Shown: positions 1 to 8,772, counted from the stretch's first letter. The stretch is DNA of 64,000 nucleotides from Effusibacillus lacus (GCF_002335525.1 NZ_BDUF01000121.1:26929-90928), one strand, 5' to 3'. Notes: generated by a model not told the origin, from the letters alone. Numbers and translations: made by a program.

Positions 1-1
1 A

Positions 2-1432
2 AAACTGGAAGAAACGGAAAAGATGGCCCAGCGAATCGAGCAGATCGTCAAAGAGATCCCGGAGCGGTCAGCCATCTTCACAACGATCGGCAGCACCACC
101 GGGCCCAACATCTCCCAGCAGATCACGACCAACATCGCGTCCGTTCAGGTAAAGCTTCAGCCCAAAGACCGGCGGGATCGCTCCACAAATGATGTGGTGG
201 AGGAAATCCGCAAGAAGGTTGCCGACATTCCGGGTGCCAAACTGACTGTCAAGCTGGCCAACAACGCCGGCGGACCGATGCAGGCTCCCCTGGAGATCAG
301 CATTCGCGGCGATGATGAGAAAGTGCTGAAAGATATCAGTGAAATCGTCCTTTCAGAAGTCAAACAGGTGGAGGGAACCCGTAACCTTAAGACCTCCCTG
401 CAGGACAAGCAGCAGGAATACCAGATCTTCATTGATAAACAACTGGCAGCCAAGTACGGAATCGGCACCGGGCAGGTCATCTCGGCCATCCGCACCGCTT
501 TTGACGGGCAGGTGGTCACCCGCTTCCGAACAGGGGACGACGAGTTTGACATCAAAGTGATGTACCCGAAAGACCTGCAGCAGGAAAAATCGAACCTGAG
601 CCAACTGCTGGTCACGTCCCCAACAGGCAGCCAGGTGCCGGTATCCCTACTCGCCAAGATTGAAAAAACAGACGTACCGGAGAAGATCAACCGGGTCAAC
701 CAGACCCGTGAAGTCAGCATTACCGGGGACATTTCAGGCCGTGACCTGAACTCCGTCAGCCGTGACATCGAAGCGCGTTTGGCCGGTCTCAATCTGCCCG
801 ACGGGTACTTTATCGAAATCGGCGGCCAGACCAAAGAGATGGCCGATGCATTCGGCAGCCTCGGTCTTGCCATCATCCTGTCCATTGTGCTTGTGTACAT
901 GGTTATGGCAAGCCAGTTTGAGTCGCTGTTCCATCCTTTTGTCATCATGTTTTCGGTACCGCCCACTTTTATCGGGGTTGTCTTCGGACTCCTGGTAACC
1001 GGATACCCGCTTAGTGTTCCGGCCTTGATCGGGGCGATTTTGCTGGTGGGGATCGTGGTCAACAACGCCATCGTCCTGATCGACTACGTGAATACCCTGC
1101 GCCGACAAGGCATGGAACGCAATGAAGCCATCCTGAAAGCAGGCCCTGTCCGGCTTCGTCCGATTCTGATGACGACTCTGACCACCGTCCTCGCCATCAT
1201 TCCGATGGCGTTTGGCGGCGGCGAGGGAACCGAAGGTTCGGCACCGATGGCTGTGGTGGTGGTGTTCGGCTTGACCTTCTCCACCCTGATCACCCTGGTG
1301 CTGGTACCGGTGGTGTACACGGTGCTCGATGATTGGATTCAGAAACGAAAAGAACGAAAGATGGCGCGGAAAGCGCAGCGTGCCGCCAAAGCCGCCGCCC
1401 ATTCAGCCGCATTGGAGGGGAGAGCCCTATGA
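2..1432 (+). CDS. RND efflux permease, C-terminal part (5' end outside window)
   Basis: The reading frame is open from the first bases, so this is the last ~476 residues of a ~1000-residue RND (AcrB/SwrC-like) proton-driven exporter. The visible part begins in the periplasmic-type pore/docking domain. It then shows the GGQTKEMADAF stretch that precedes TM7 in this family, a block of hydrophobic helices, and the conserved VNNAIVLIDYVN and LRPILMTTLTT segments of the C-terminal membrane half. The C-terminus is a short basic tail (RKERKMARKAQRAAKAA). The stop overlaps the start of the adaptor gene by 4 bp (ATGA), so the two are translationally coupled. The family exports drugs, lipids or peptides; the substrate cannot be read from sequence. 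Confidence 0.93.
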   Translation, partial: KLEETEKMAQRIEQIVKEIPERSAIFTTIGSTTGPNISQQITTNIASVQVKLQPKDRRDRSTNDVVEEIRKKVADIPGAKLTVKLANNAGGPMQAPLEISIRGDDEKVLKDISEIVLSEVKQVEGTRNLKTSLQDKQQEYQIFIDKQLAAKYGIGTGQVISAIRTAFDGQVVTRFRTGDDEFDIKVMYPKDLQQEKSNLSQLLVTSPTGSQVPVSLLAKIEKTDVPEKINRVNQTREVSITGDISGRDLNSVSRDIEARLAGLNLPDGYFIEIGGQTKEMADAFGSLGLAIILSIVLVYMVMASQFESLFHPFVIMFSVPPTFIGVVFGLLVTGYPLSVPALIGAILLVGIVVNNAIVLIDYVNTLRRQGMERNEAILKAGPVRLRPILMTTLTTVLAIIPMAFGGGEGTEGSAPMAVVVVFGLTFSTLITLVLVPVVYTVLDDWIQKRKERKMARKAQRAAKAAAHSAALEGRAL

Positions 1433-2742
1433 ACGAAGGGAACTGCATGAACGCGAATCATCCTATCGACGGAAATCACTCCGCTGGGCGGAACAGTCTG
1501 TCGTCGTGGAAACGGTGGCCTGCCCTGACGCTGGCCCTGGGACTGCTGGTCAGCCAGCCTTTGATTGCCGGCTGCTCCAGCAAGTCGAAAGCGACAGACG
1601 CCCAGGACAAATCGGTTCCCGTCGTTGTCCAGACCGTCGCGGAAGGAAATATTGAACAAACGATAACTATGACAGGTACAGCCGAAGCCAACGCCGTCAT
1701 CCAACTGTCGTCGAAGACCGGCGGCAAGGTGGTTTCCATCCCGGTTGCCGTAGGCAGCCAGGTGCAGGCAAACGATGTGCTGCTGCAGTTGGAAGAAACA
1801 GACCTGCGGAACGCCCTGCGGCAAGCGGAAGCGTCCCTGAATTCCGCCAAGGCCAACCTGGCCCAGGTCCGCGCCTCCCAGGAAACGGGGGCCGTACAGG
1901 CAGAAAATGGTCTGGTGCAGGCCAGGCAGGCACTGGAAGATGCGAAGGCCAACTTTGCCCGCATGGAGAACCTGTTTAAGGCTGGGGCTATTTCCAGGCA
2001 GCAGTTTGATCAGGCGAAGACGGCACTTGTGAACGCGGAAGCAGCGTATAACAACGCCGTCGCCGCCCAGCAAAGCAGCGCCCGGTCGGAAGCGGTAAAG
2101 GTGGCGGAACAGGCGGTGAATCAGGCGCAGGTCGGGTATGACATTGCCGCAAACAATCTGGCCAACGCCACCATCCGGGCCCCGCAAGCGGGGACGGTTG
2201 CGGCCATCAGCACGGAAGTGGGGCAGATGGCAAGCCCGTCGGCTCCGCTCGTCACTCTGGTAGACATGAGCCGCATGAAAGTGAAGCTGGAAATCCCCGA
2301 GTCTTCCCTACCCTACTTCCAGCAAGGCAGCACGGTGGAGATCGAGTTTGACTCGATGGGTCTGAAAACAACCGGCAAAGTGGATTCGGTCAGCCCGTTG
2401 AATAACACCCCGTCCAAAGGCTATCCGGTGGTGGTTGTGATTGACAACGCCGATGCCAAGATCAAGCCGGGCATGGTCGCCAAGCTGACCATCAGCCGCA
2501 GCATCAGCGACAACCAGAAAAAAGGCATGAAGGTGCCGACCGACGCCATCCTGACGATTGACGGCAAAACATACGTCTACGTGGCTGACGGAGACAAGGC
2601 GGTCAAACGGGAAATCAAGGTAGAAGAACAAACCAGCACCGATTCCCTGATCTCCGGCGACATCAAACCGGGCGACAAAATCATCGTCCGCGGTCATACT
2701 TTGTTGAAAGAGGATTCGAAGATCCGAATCGTGGAGAAGTAA
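1429..2742 (+). CDS. RND efflux adaptor (membrane fusion protein, HlyD/AcrA family), lipoprotein
   Basis: 437 aa. The ATG at 1429 overlaps the permease stop and follows GGAGGGG; a longer frame from 1333 lies inside the permease gene. The N-terminus has a basic stretch, a hydrophobic segment and a lipobox (LIAGC), so it should be a lipid-anchored exported protein. It has the family order: a biotinyl-lipoyl half motif (GGKVVSIPVAVGSQVQANDV), a long Ala/Gln-rich coiled-coil hairpin (~residues 130-245), the second lipoyl half (ATIRAPQAGTV), a beta barrel and a membrane-proximal domain. It would link the RND pump to an outer component. Its last 62 bp overlap the 3' end of the convergent MFS gene. 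Confidence 0.93.
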   Translation: MNEGNCMNANHPIDGNHSAGRNSLSSWKRWPALTLALGLLVSQPLIAGCSSKSKATDAQDKSVPVVVQTVAEGNIEQTITMTGTAEANAVIQLSSKTGGKVVSIPVAVGSQVQANDVLLQLEETDLRNALRQAEASLNSAKANLAQVRASQETGAVQAENGLVQARQALEDAKANFARMENLFKAGAISRQQFDQAKTALVNAEAAYNNAVAAQQSSARSEAVKVAEQAVNQAQVGYDIAANNLANATIRAPQAGTVAAISTEVGQMASPSAPLVTLVDMSRMKVKLEIPESSLPYFQQGSTVEIEFDSMGLKTTGKVDSVSPLNNTPSKGYPVVVVIDNADAKIKPGMVAKLTISRSISDNQKKGMKVPTDAILTIDGKTYVYVADGDKAVKREIKVEEQTSTDSLISGDIKPGDKIIVRGHTLLKEDSKIRIVEK

Positions 2743-4315
2743 CCCTCAAGAAATATAACATGGGAATCGCCAGGAAAAATGGAATGGCCGACAGCATGAA
2801 AGTGTCTGCTATGGCGCGAACCGCTGCTTCTTTCTGGATCATGCCGCTCAGCACCGCCATGGCGGACGCTTTCGCCGAGGCCATATCAAGCCCCGACTGA
2901 GTAAAATGAACGGTCAGCATCGCCTGTGCCTGTAGGGCCGCATCCGATGCAAGGCTGACATCTTCATTGATTCGGGCGCTGTGGAAAGTCTGCCTCTGCT
3001 GCATGATGGCGGTCAACACGGCTATCCCGAAAGAGCCCGCAATCTGACGCACCACGTTCCCCAGACCCGATGCCTGGCCGATCCGATGCTTTTCAACGGC
3101 GTTCATGCCTGCGGTCGTCAACGGCATCATGCACAAACCGATTCCGATTCCGCGGATGGTAAGAACCATGTCCAGCCAGCGATTCGGGGTGTCCACTGTC
3201 AAATTATGCAGTTCATAAGTGGTAATGCCGACAATCGTCAACCCTGTCAAACCCAGTGGAAGGACTCCATACCGGTCGAACAACCGGCCGGCAATCGGCA
3301 TCATGATACCCATCGCTATCGCCTGCGGCATCAGAATCAACCCGGTCTGCACGGCAGACAGCCCCTGGATGTTCTGAAGGTACAAGGGGGTAAGAAAGAT
3401 TCCGCCAAACATCCCGATCATCACGAGACTGGAAGAAAGAGTGCTGATCGTGAACCGCAGGTTGCCAAACAGACTGAGGTCCAGCAAAGGATTTTTCTTG
3501 CCGGTTTCCAGCCATATGAGAAAGACAAAACTGAAGAACGACACAAAGAACAGGGTTACGATGTAGAGGGAAGACCATCCCTCTTTTTGCCCCTGGCTGA
3601 GTGCCAGCAGCAGTGAGCCTGCGGCAATCGTAAAGAGAAGGAACCCCCACCTGTCGAAATGGAGATTCTCCCGTGTGTCCGTTTCCTTAAGCAGCGCCAG
3701 CACCAGCATAATGGACAGGATGCCGACAGGCACATTCAATGCGAACAGAATCCGCCAACTGAAATATTCCACCAAATACCCGCTTAAGGTAGGACCTACC
3801 GCAGGGGCCACCATTGCCGCGATTCCCCAAAGGCCAAGCGCCAGACCGATTTGCTTCGGCGGCATCACTTTGTAGATGATGGCCATGCTCAGCGGCATGA
3901 TGATACCGCCCCCCAGACCCTGAACAATGCGAAAGGCAATCAGGCTCGAATCGTTCCAGGCGAGACTGCAGAGCAAGGATCCGAGAACGAAGGCTGTCAG
4001 GGACAGGACCAGCGATGTTTTGTATCCAAAGCGGTCTCCCACATAGCCGCTCAGAGGAATAATGACCCCCGAAGCCAGCATATACCCGGTAAGCACCCAC
4101 TGGATCGTGTCGGTTGTGGACCCGAAGACGGCCATAAGTTTGGGCAAGGCGACGTTGATCAGACTGTTATTGAGGATTGCCACAAACGCTCCGGCAATCA
4201 CCGCCAGCAAAGCCAGCCACTGATTTCCCCCGTTGGCGGGGTTGCCCCCATGGGAGGAGTTGCCCCCACCGGTCGTGCTTCTGTCCCCCGTCGGGGATTT
4301 CGATGCAGCGGTCAT
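2681..4315 (-). CDS. DHA2-family MFS drug exporter (EmrB/QacA type, 14 TM)
   Basis: 544 aa. It starts at an ATG after AGGAGGGGG. A short polar Gly/Ser/Asn-rich N-terminus is followed by about 14 hydrophobic segments. MFS motif A is visible (GYVGDRFGYKTSL), as is a motif C-like stretch (MVAPAVGPTLSGYL) followed by FSWRILFALNVPVG, typical of DHA2 drug:H+ antiporters. It is the last gene of a marR-emrA-emrB-like operon, 15 bp after the adaptor. The family exports hydrophobic toxicants; the substrate is unknown. Its 3' end overlaps the convergent RND adaptor gene by 62 bp, so opposing transcripts would be antisense there. Confidence 0.93.
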   Translation of the reverse strand: MTAASKSPTGDRSTTGGGNSSHGGNPANGGNQWLALLAVIAGAFVAILNNSLINVALPKLMAVFGSTTDTIQWVLTGYMLASGVIIPLSGYVGDRFGYKTSLVLSLTAFVLGSLLCSLAWNDSSLIAFRIVQGLGGGIIMPLSMAIIYKVMPPKQIGLALGLWGIAAMVAPAVGPTLSGYLVEYFSWRILFALNVPVGILSIMLVLALLKETDTRENLHFDRWGFLLFTIAAGSLLLALSQGQKEGWSSLYIVTLFFVSFFSFVFLIWLETGKKNPLLDLSLFGNLRFTISTLSSSLVMIGMFGGIFLTPLYLQNIQGLSAVQTGLILMPQAIAMGIMMPIAGRLFDRYGVLPLGLTGLTIVGITTYELHNLTVDTPNRWLDMVLTIRGIGIGLCMMPLTTAGMNAVEKHRIGQASGLGNVVRQIAGSFGIAVLTAIMQQRQTFHSARINEDVSLASDAALQAQAMLTVHFTQSGLDMASAKASAMAVLSGMIQKEAAVRAIADTFMLSAIPFFLAIPMLYFLRVTSPRFGSSNPLSTKYDRGR

Positions 4316-4330
4316 TGCAGCCCCCTCCTT

Positions 4331-4990
4331 CTACCTTGCTTTCAAATGGATCTTGACGACGGCGCTCATGCCCGGAGACAGCCGCACCCCTTGCGGATTC
4401 TCAATCGCAATTTTGATCGGCACCCGCTGGGTGACCTTCGTAAAGTTGCCGCTGGTATTCATCGCGGGCAGCAGTGCAAAAGTGGAAGCGGTCGCTTCCC
4501 CTATCTCCGCCACCTTCCCGTTGAAGGTATGGCCGGGGAAACTGTCCACCGTAAACTCCGCGTACTGGCCCGTTTGAACTTTTTGCAGATCGGTTTCTTC
4601 AATGTTGGCAGACACGTACAGATTCTTTTTGTTCACCACCATCGCAACCGTCTGGCCCGGAGACACCACTTCCCCGACATGCGCCAGGGTCTTGATCACC
4701 GTGCCCTCCACCGGCGAGCGAAGCACAGCGTTTTCCAGCATGCTGTTCGGCAAATTGCCGATGTCCTGTTGACCGACAATCTGATCTTTCCCCACGGCAT
4801 CTCCTTCCTTGATGCCAAACTGGGTCAGTTTCCCGGCAATCCGCGGCATCACCCGGTAAATGTCGCCGGCGATGCGGGCGTCTTCCGTCTTTACGTAATG
4901 GGCTTCCTGGTACCAGTAGTAATAACCGATTCCCGCACCGCTCCCCAGCATGACGGCCAATAGGACCAACAGAATGATTTTTCGCTTCAT
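4331..4990 (-). CDS. EmrA/HlyD-family secretion adaptor, short form
   Basis: 219 aa, starting at an ATG 9-10 nt after GGAG and overlapping the MarR stop by 4 bp. One N-terminal TM helix (ILLVLLAVMLGSGAGIGYYY) is followed by lipoyl and beta-barrel elements (IAGDIYRVMPRIAGKLTQF; VRSPVEGTV-like RSPVEGTVIK; barrel VKTGQYAEFTVD-like QTGQYAEFTVDSF). The alpha-helical hairpin of Gram-negative EmrA is nearly absent, as is common in Bacillota adaptors that need not span a periplasm. Its place between a MarR regulator and a DHA2 exporter supports a role as partner of the 2681-4315 pump. Confidence 0.9.
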   Translation of the reverse strand: MKRKIILLVLLAVMLGSGAGIGYYYWYQEAHYVKTEDARIAGDIYRVMPRIAGKLTQFGIKEGDAVGKDQIVGQQDIGNLPNSMLENAVLRSPVEGTVIKTLAHVGEVVSPGQTVAMVVNKKNLYVSANIEETDLQKVQTGQYAEFTVDSFPGHTFNGKVAEIGEATASTFALLPAMNTSGNFTKVTQRVPIKIAIENPQGVRLSPGMSAVVKIHLKAR

Positions 4991-5427
4991 TTGGTACCCC
5001 CGTCTTTCTCCTCCAAGTGTTTGTACAGCAGCTGCAGCGCCCGTACAACCGTATCGACTTCCGCTTCCGTCAGCCCTTTCAGCAGATCGGCAAAATATTC
5101 GTCTCGCAGTGCGGGAATCTGGCTCCTGATCTGTTCCACCCTGCCGGTGTTGTGGATCCAGATCACCCGGCGATCCGTTTCATCCCGCTGGCGCTCGACC
5201 AGTCCCTGCCGTTCCAGGCGGTCGATGATGCCCGATACGGTGCTGTAGGACAGATGGACCGCTTCACTGATCTGCCCGATCGTCCGGGGTTCATGGTAAA
5301 TCTGCTTCATCACCAGGATCTGCGGCACCGTTATGCCCAATTCGGCCAGATCGCGGGCCACGATTTTCTCAAAGAGCTTGTTGATTCTCCGAAACAACTG
5401 GCGGATTTCCGCCGCTTTCTCTTTCAT
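4987..5427 (-). CDS. MarR-family transcriptional regulator of the efflux operon
   Basis: 146 aa from the ATG at 5427, preceded by GGGAGGTGA (5436-5444) with 8-nt spacing; an upstream in-frame ATG at 5457 has no ribosome site. It has the MarR winged-helix pattern: helix-turn-helix around TIGQISEAVHLSYSTVSGIIDRLERQGLV and a wing with the conserved acidic/arginine pattern (RDETDRRVIWI). It is the first gene of the operon. Family knowledge says such proteins repress their own operon and are released by toxic ligands; a perfect palindrome upstream (5490-5503) is a candidate operator. Confidence 0.92.
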   Translation of the reverse strand: MKEKAAEIRQLFRRINKLFEKIVARDLAELGITVPQILVMKQIYHEPRTIGQISEAVHLSYSTVSGIIDRLERQGLVERQRDETDRRVIWIHNTGRVEQIRSQIPALRDEYFADLLKGLTEAEVDTVVRALQLLYKHLEEKDGGTK

Positions 5428-5489
5428 CACCGGCGTCACCTCCCGAAAAATTTTCAACAGAAAAATTTCTGATGCGAAATATTAGCAAT

Positions 5490-5503
5490 GTATTTATAAA
5501 TAC
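5490..5503. promoter_or_regulatory. Perfect 14-bp palindrome, candidate MarR operator
   Basis: GTATTTATAAATAC is a perfect dyad 63 bp upstream of the marR start. On the minus strand it falls in the spacer between a possible -35 (TTGGAG) and a -10-like TAATAT, where a repressor would block polymerase. A second imperfect dyad (CAGAAAAATTTCTG, 5458-5471) lies nearer the gene. Function is inferred from position and symmetry. Confidence 0.55.
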
Positions 5504-5528
5504 TCCAAACTGGACCGTACGTCAAGAA

Positions 5529-5550
5529 GCGACCCTCGTGACAGGGTCGC
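5529..5550 (-). terminator. Strong GC hairpin, probable terminator of the 5606-6898 gene
   Basis: GCGACCCT/AGGGTCGC forms a perfect 8-bp stem with a 6-nt loop between the stalk-domain gene and marR. The U-tract on the minus strand is weak (TTCTT), so termination efficiency is uncertain. Confidence 0.45.
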
Positions 5551-5605
5551 CTTCCGTGAATGATTCTTTTATTATGCAACATTTATTATGCAACATTGTG
5601 GGTGA

Positions 5606-6898
5606 TCAATCCGCCACCACACTCTTAAACATATCTAGGATCTCGTCCTCGTACTCATCCTGGTAATCCTCGTGGACCCGGGCTTCCCCTTTGTACACCA
5701 CGTCGTTCTTGCGGAAAAAGAACACGTAGTCGACATAGCTTCCATCATCGTCGATCCAGAGATAGGCATCCGTGCCGTCCCGCAGTTCTTCTTCGTCGGC
5801 GTCAGCGTAGTCGTCCTCCAGGTCGTCCCAATCGAGGTCCTCTTCGTCATAGGCATAGAATTCCACATCTGCATGAGACAGATCCCACTCAATTCCGTTC
5901 GAATGGGTGTCCACATCATTGTCGCCATCATCCCATTCTTCCGGATACTGCAAGGAGAAGAAGTACTTGGTGTTCACATAGTCAACGAGATCCTCGTTCC
6001 CGTCTTCCTCCTCCACTTCAAAGCTCCGGAACATTTTCTTAATGTCGTAATCGTCATCCATGTCATCCGGCAAGCTGACATAAAGGGTGGCTTCGTAATC
6101 CCCTTCGTCCACACGCATCATGTAGACGGTCCGGTTTGAATATTCGTCTTTCTCGTATTCGGCATCGGTCCCGTCATTCAGATCAATCGGATCGGCGTCA
6201 TCCTCTCCAATCGGATTGGAAACCGGAGTGGTTCGCGAGAAGCGAATGTACGCATAGGCGTCCTCATCGTCATCATCCAGTTCCCATTTGACATACCCGG
6301 GCACAACTCTCGGCTTTGGCCAATCCTCCGGGTACTGAATCGAATACTCGTCCCATTTGTGGGAAAAAGTGTCCCAGTCATCCCCGTAATCCGACTGGTC
6401 GCCAGAAGGGGTGCCAGGGGTATAGGGATCACTGTAGTCAGGCGTAGAGGATCCATTGTTTTGCACAATCTCTACCGTCTTTGTGTTTTCGTGCCAGTAT
6501 AGATTGGCGCCCAAGGCCTCTCCGACAAACCTTACAGGCACGTATGTACGACCGTTCCTCAATACAGGCGCCGTTTCCAATTGATAAGGTTGCCAGTTTA
6601 CATAGGCCGTTTTTTGCCCGATGGTCAGAGTAATCTGTCTGGAATTGAGAACAATGGTGGCTTGCTGTGCGGACTCGTTCCAGTTCACGGCAGCCCCCAT
6701 ATGTTCCGCAACAAACCGGATCGGCACCATTACCCTGCCGCTCTCAGAATCAAGATAAGGTACGGAATCGGAAAGCGGTACCTGTTTTCCGTTTACTGTA
6801 ATGGAGACGATGCTCAGACTTTGGGCATCCGCAACCGGCGGTGCCGCGAGCAAGGACACCAAAGCCAGCGTGCACCCGATTGTTCTCATAAACCGCAT
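5606..6898 (-). CDS. Secreted stalk-domain (copper amine oxidase N-terminal) protein with two acidic PsbP/DUF-like repeats
   Basis: 430 aa from the ATG at 6898, which follows GGGGGGAACTACT; the frame runs further upstream but without a ribosome site. It has a signal peptide (to about ADAQS), then a two-part stalk domain (~residues 28-135: PYLDSESGRVMVPIRFVAEHMGA; GRTYVPVRFVGEALGA). A linker leads to two homologous ~120-residue modules, each beginning with an aromatic stretch and YPEDW/YPEEW (WDEYSIQYPEDW; YFFSLQYPEEW). The modules are very rich in Asp/Glu. In this domain family copper oxidase activity is not implied; stalk domains are surface-display or binding modules. The acidic modules could bind cations, but no function is known. 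Arrays of short repeats flank the gene on both sides. Confidence 0.85.
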   Translation of the reverse strand: MRFMRTIGCTLALVSLLAAPPVADAQSLSIVSITVNGKQVPLSDSVPYLDSESGRVMVPIRFVAEHMGAAVNWNESAQQATIVLNSRQITLTIGQKTAYVNWQPYQLETAPVLRNGRTYVPVRFVGEALGANLYWHENTKTVEIVQNNGSSTPDYSDPYTPGTPSGDQSDYGDDWDTFSHKWDEYSIQYPEDWPKPRVVPGYVKWELDDDDEDAYAYIRFSRTTPVSNPIGEDDADPIDLNDGTDAEYEKDEYSNRTVYMMRVDEGDYEATLYVSLPDDMDDDYDIKKMFRSFEVEEEDGNEDLVDYVNTKYFFSLQYPEEWDDGDNDVDTHSNGIEWDLSHADVEFYAYDEEDLDWDDLEDDYADADEEELRDGTDAYLWIDDDGSYVDYVFFFRKNDVVYKGEARVHEDYQDEYEDEILDMFKSVVAD

Positions 6899-6979
6899 AG
6901 TAGTTCCCCCCAGCTGGACTCGACGTATTACTAATTCTCTTTTCGCCTGCAAAATCCTTCCAGAGGAGCAGGCATCTGC

Positions 6980-7008
6980 GGTTGACATAAAGATTCAGTT
7001 TGTCAACC
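6980..7008. promoter_or_regulatory. 8-bp inverted repeat upstream of the stalk-domain gene
   Basis: GGTTGACA (6980-6987) and TGTCAACC (7001-7008) are perfect inverted copies separated by 13 nt, 82-110 bp upstream of the 6898 start. Each arm contains a TTGACA-like hexamer, but no good -10 follows at standard spacing. It may be an operator. Confidence 0.35.
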
Positions 7009-7032
7009 TCCACATCGGCATGCAGGAGGAAT

Positions 7033-7208
7033 TGATAGTACCTATTTGTTATGCAACTTTGTGGATGAGCAGGGATTCTGATAGTACCTATTTGTTATGC
7101 AACTTTGTGGGTGAGCAGGGATTCTGATAGTACCTATTTGTTATGCAACTTTGTGGGTGAGCAGGGATTCTGATAGTACCTATTTGTTATGCAACTTTGT
7201 GGGTGGGT
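7033..7208. repeat. 46-bp tandem repeat, about four copies
   Basis: The unit begins TGATAGTACCTATTTGTTAT and continues through GCAACTTTGTGGGTGAGCAG to GGATTC. Copies start at 7033, 7079, 7125 and 7171 and are nearly identical; the first has GGATG for GGGTG and the fourth is truncated. A related motif, TTATGCAACATTGTGGGTGA, sits at 5584-5604 just past the stop of the gene, so both flanks of that gene carry the core TTATGCAAC(T/A)TTGTGGGTG. Confidence 0.9.
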
Positions 7209-7237
7209 GGAAGAATGAGTGCGGATGCTTCCCTGCT

Positions 7238-7440
7238 GTTCATAATTAGGGATTTTGACGCCCTTATTTTTCCTTTTCGGGGAGTGGTTTTGGGAATAAG
7301 TGATTTTGAGGCCCTTATCCGGGAATCTGCACATGACCTTTTAATAAAAAGAGGCCGATAGGAACCTGATAATCCTCTATTGGAAAAAGAGGAGGATGCA
7401 AAAATTGAATTACTGCCTGATAATCCCCTATTCCCCCCAA
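7238..7440. repeat. Cluster of short degenerate inverted elements (AATAA...TTATT type)
   Basis: This non-coding stretch contains several 25-40 bp imperfect elements that start near AATAA(G/C) and end near CTTATT or CCTATT, for example AATAAGTGATTTTGAGGCCC followed by TTATC at 7294-7318, and two copies ending TCCTCTATT and CCCCTATTCC. Similar elements recur at 57.4, 62.8, 62.9 and 63.85 kb. No gene is supported here. Confidence 0.5.
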
Positions 7441-7543
7441 GATAGATTATGTAAATCTTGTTTCCTGCGAACATCCCGATCCCAAACTGCGTCCGGCGGC
7501 CAAACATATAAAAAAGGGCCCCTCCATTGCAAGCACATGGTGT

Positions 7544-8600
7544 CACTATTGCAAACCACCTGCCGACTTAACGGCACGCAGTGCCGCTATCGCGAACCAC
7601 CCGCTGACTTAACGGCACGCAGTGCCGGTATTGCAAACCACCTGCTGACTTAACGGCACGCAGTGCCGCTAATGCAAACCACCTGCCGACTTAACGGCAC
7701 ACAGTGCCAGTATTGCAAACCACCTGCTGACTTAACGGCACAGAGTGCCGGTATTGCAAACCACCTGCTGACTTAACGGCACGCAGTGCCACTATCGCGA
7801 ACCACCCGCTGACTTAACGGCACGCAGTGCCGGTATTGCAAACCACCTGCTGACTTAACGGCACACAGTGCCGCTAATGCAAACCACCTGCTGACTTAAC
7901 GGCACACAGTGCCGCTATCGCGAACCACCTGCTGACTTAACGGCACACAGTGCCGCTAATGCAAACCACCCGCTGACTTAACGGCACACAGTGCCGCTAA
8001 TGCAAACCACCTGCTGACTTAACGGCACGCAGTGCCGCTATCGCGAACCACCCGCTGACTTAACGGCACACAGTGCCGCTATCGCGAACCACCCGCTGAC
8101 TTAACGGCACACAGTGCCGCTATCGCGAACCACCTGCTGACTTAACGGCACACAGTGCCGCTAATGCAAACCACCCGCTGACTTAACGGCACGCAGTGCC
8201 GCTATCGCGAACCACCCGCTGACTTAACGGCACACAGTGCCGGTATCGCGAACCACCTGCTGACTTAACGGCACGCAGTGCCGCTAATGCAAACCACCTG
8301 CTGACTTAACGGCACACAGTGCCGCTAATGCAAACCACCCGCTGACTTAACGGCACACAGTGCCGCTAATGCAAACCACCTGCTGACTTAACGGCACACA
8401 GTGCCGCTAATGCGAACCACCTGCTGACTTTACGGCACACAGTGCCGGTATTGCGAACCACCTGCTGACTTAACGGCACGCAGTGCCGCTAATGCAAACC
8501 ACCTGCTGACTTAACGGCACGCAGTGCCGCTATCGCGAACCACCTGCTGACTTAACGGCACGCAGTGCCGCTAATGCAAACCACCTGCTGACTTTACGTC
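7544..8600. repeat. 41-bp tandem array, 26 units, each with a hairpin
   Basis: Unit starts lie at 7563 plus exact multiples of 41, up to 8588. The consensus runs CTGACTTAACGGCAC, then GCA or ACA, then GTGCCG, then a variable block, then AACCACC(T/C)G. Every full unit contains the perfect stem CGGCAC/GTGCCG with a 3-nt loop. The variable block is TATCGCGAACC, TAATGCAAACC or TATTGCAAACC: the 4-bp core is CGCG in 9 units, TGCA in 15 and TGCG in two adjacent units. The array is bracketed by a 14-bp direct repeat GCGTCCGGCGGCCA (7489-7502 and 8622-8635). No unique spacers exist, so it is not CRISPR, and no reading frame is supported. It lies between the second RND operon's 3' end and the stalk-domain gene's promoter side. 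Confidence 0.97.
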
Positions 8601-8666
8601 CGTACAGGACAATGTGCAGAAGCGTCCGGCGGCCAGCACATGCATGAGAATGGCCCCTAAATCACA

Positions 8667-8703
8667 GAAAAGCCCCTGGCGCTTGTTCTGCCAGAGGCTT
8701 TGC
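8667..8703 (-). terminator. Rho-independent terminator downstream of the second RND operon
   Basis: AAAGCC-C-CTGGC pairs with GCCAG-A-GGCTTT around a 9-nt loop. On the minus strand the stem is followed by TTTTCTGTGATTT, giving a usable U-tract about 150 bp past the adaptor stop at 8855. Confidence 0.6.
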
Positions 8704-8772
8704 CCATGTGAGTGGCGTTATTGCGAATCAATTCTACCAGGAATAGCTATTAGATACCACGTGCTATAACTA

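Noticed and set aside
2981..3616. 211-codon + strand frame opposite the MFS exporter
   Set aside because: Antisense to a transporter with clear motifs; no start signals.
7396..7653. 85-codon frame entering the 41-bp array
   Set aside because: No ribosome site, and the frame runs into the tandem repeats.
7544..8600. 41-bp array as a CRISPR array
   Set aside because: The full 41-bp unit repeats with only a few variable positions; there are no unique spacers and no cas genes in the window.
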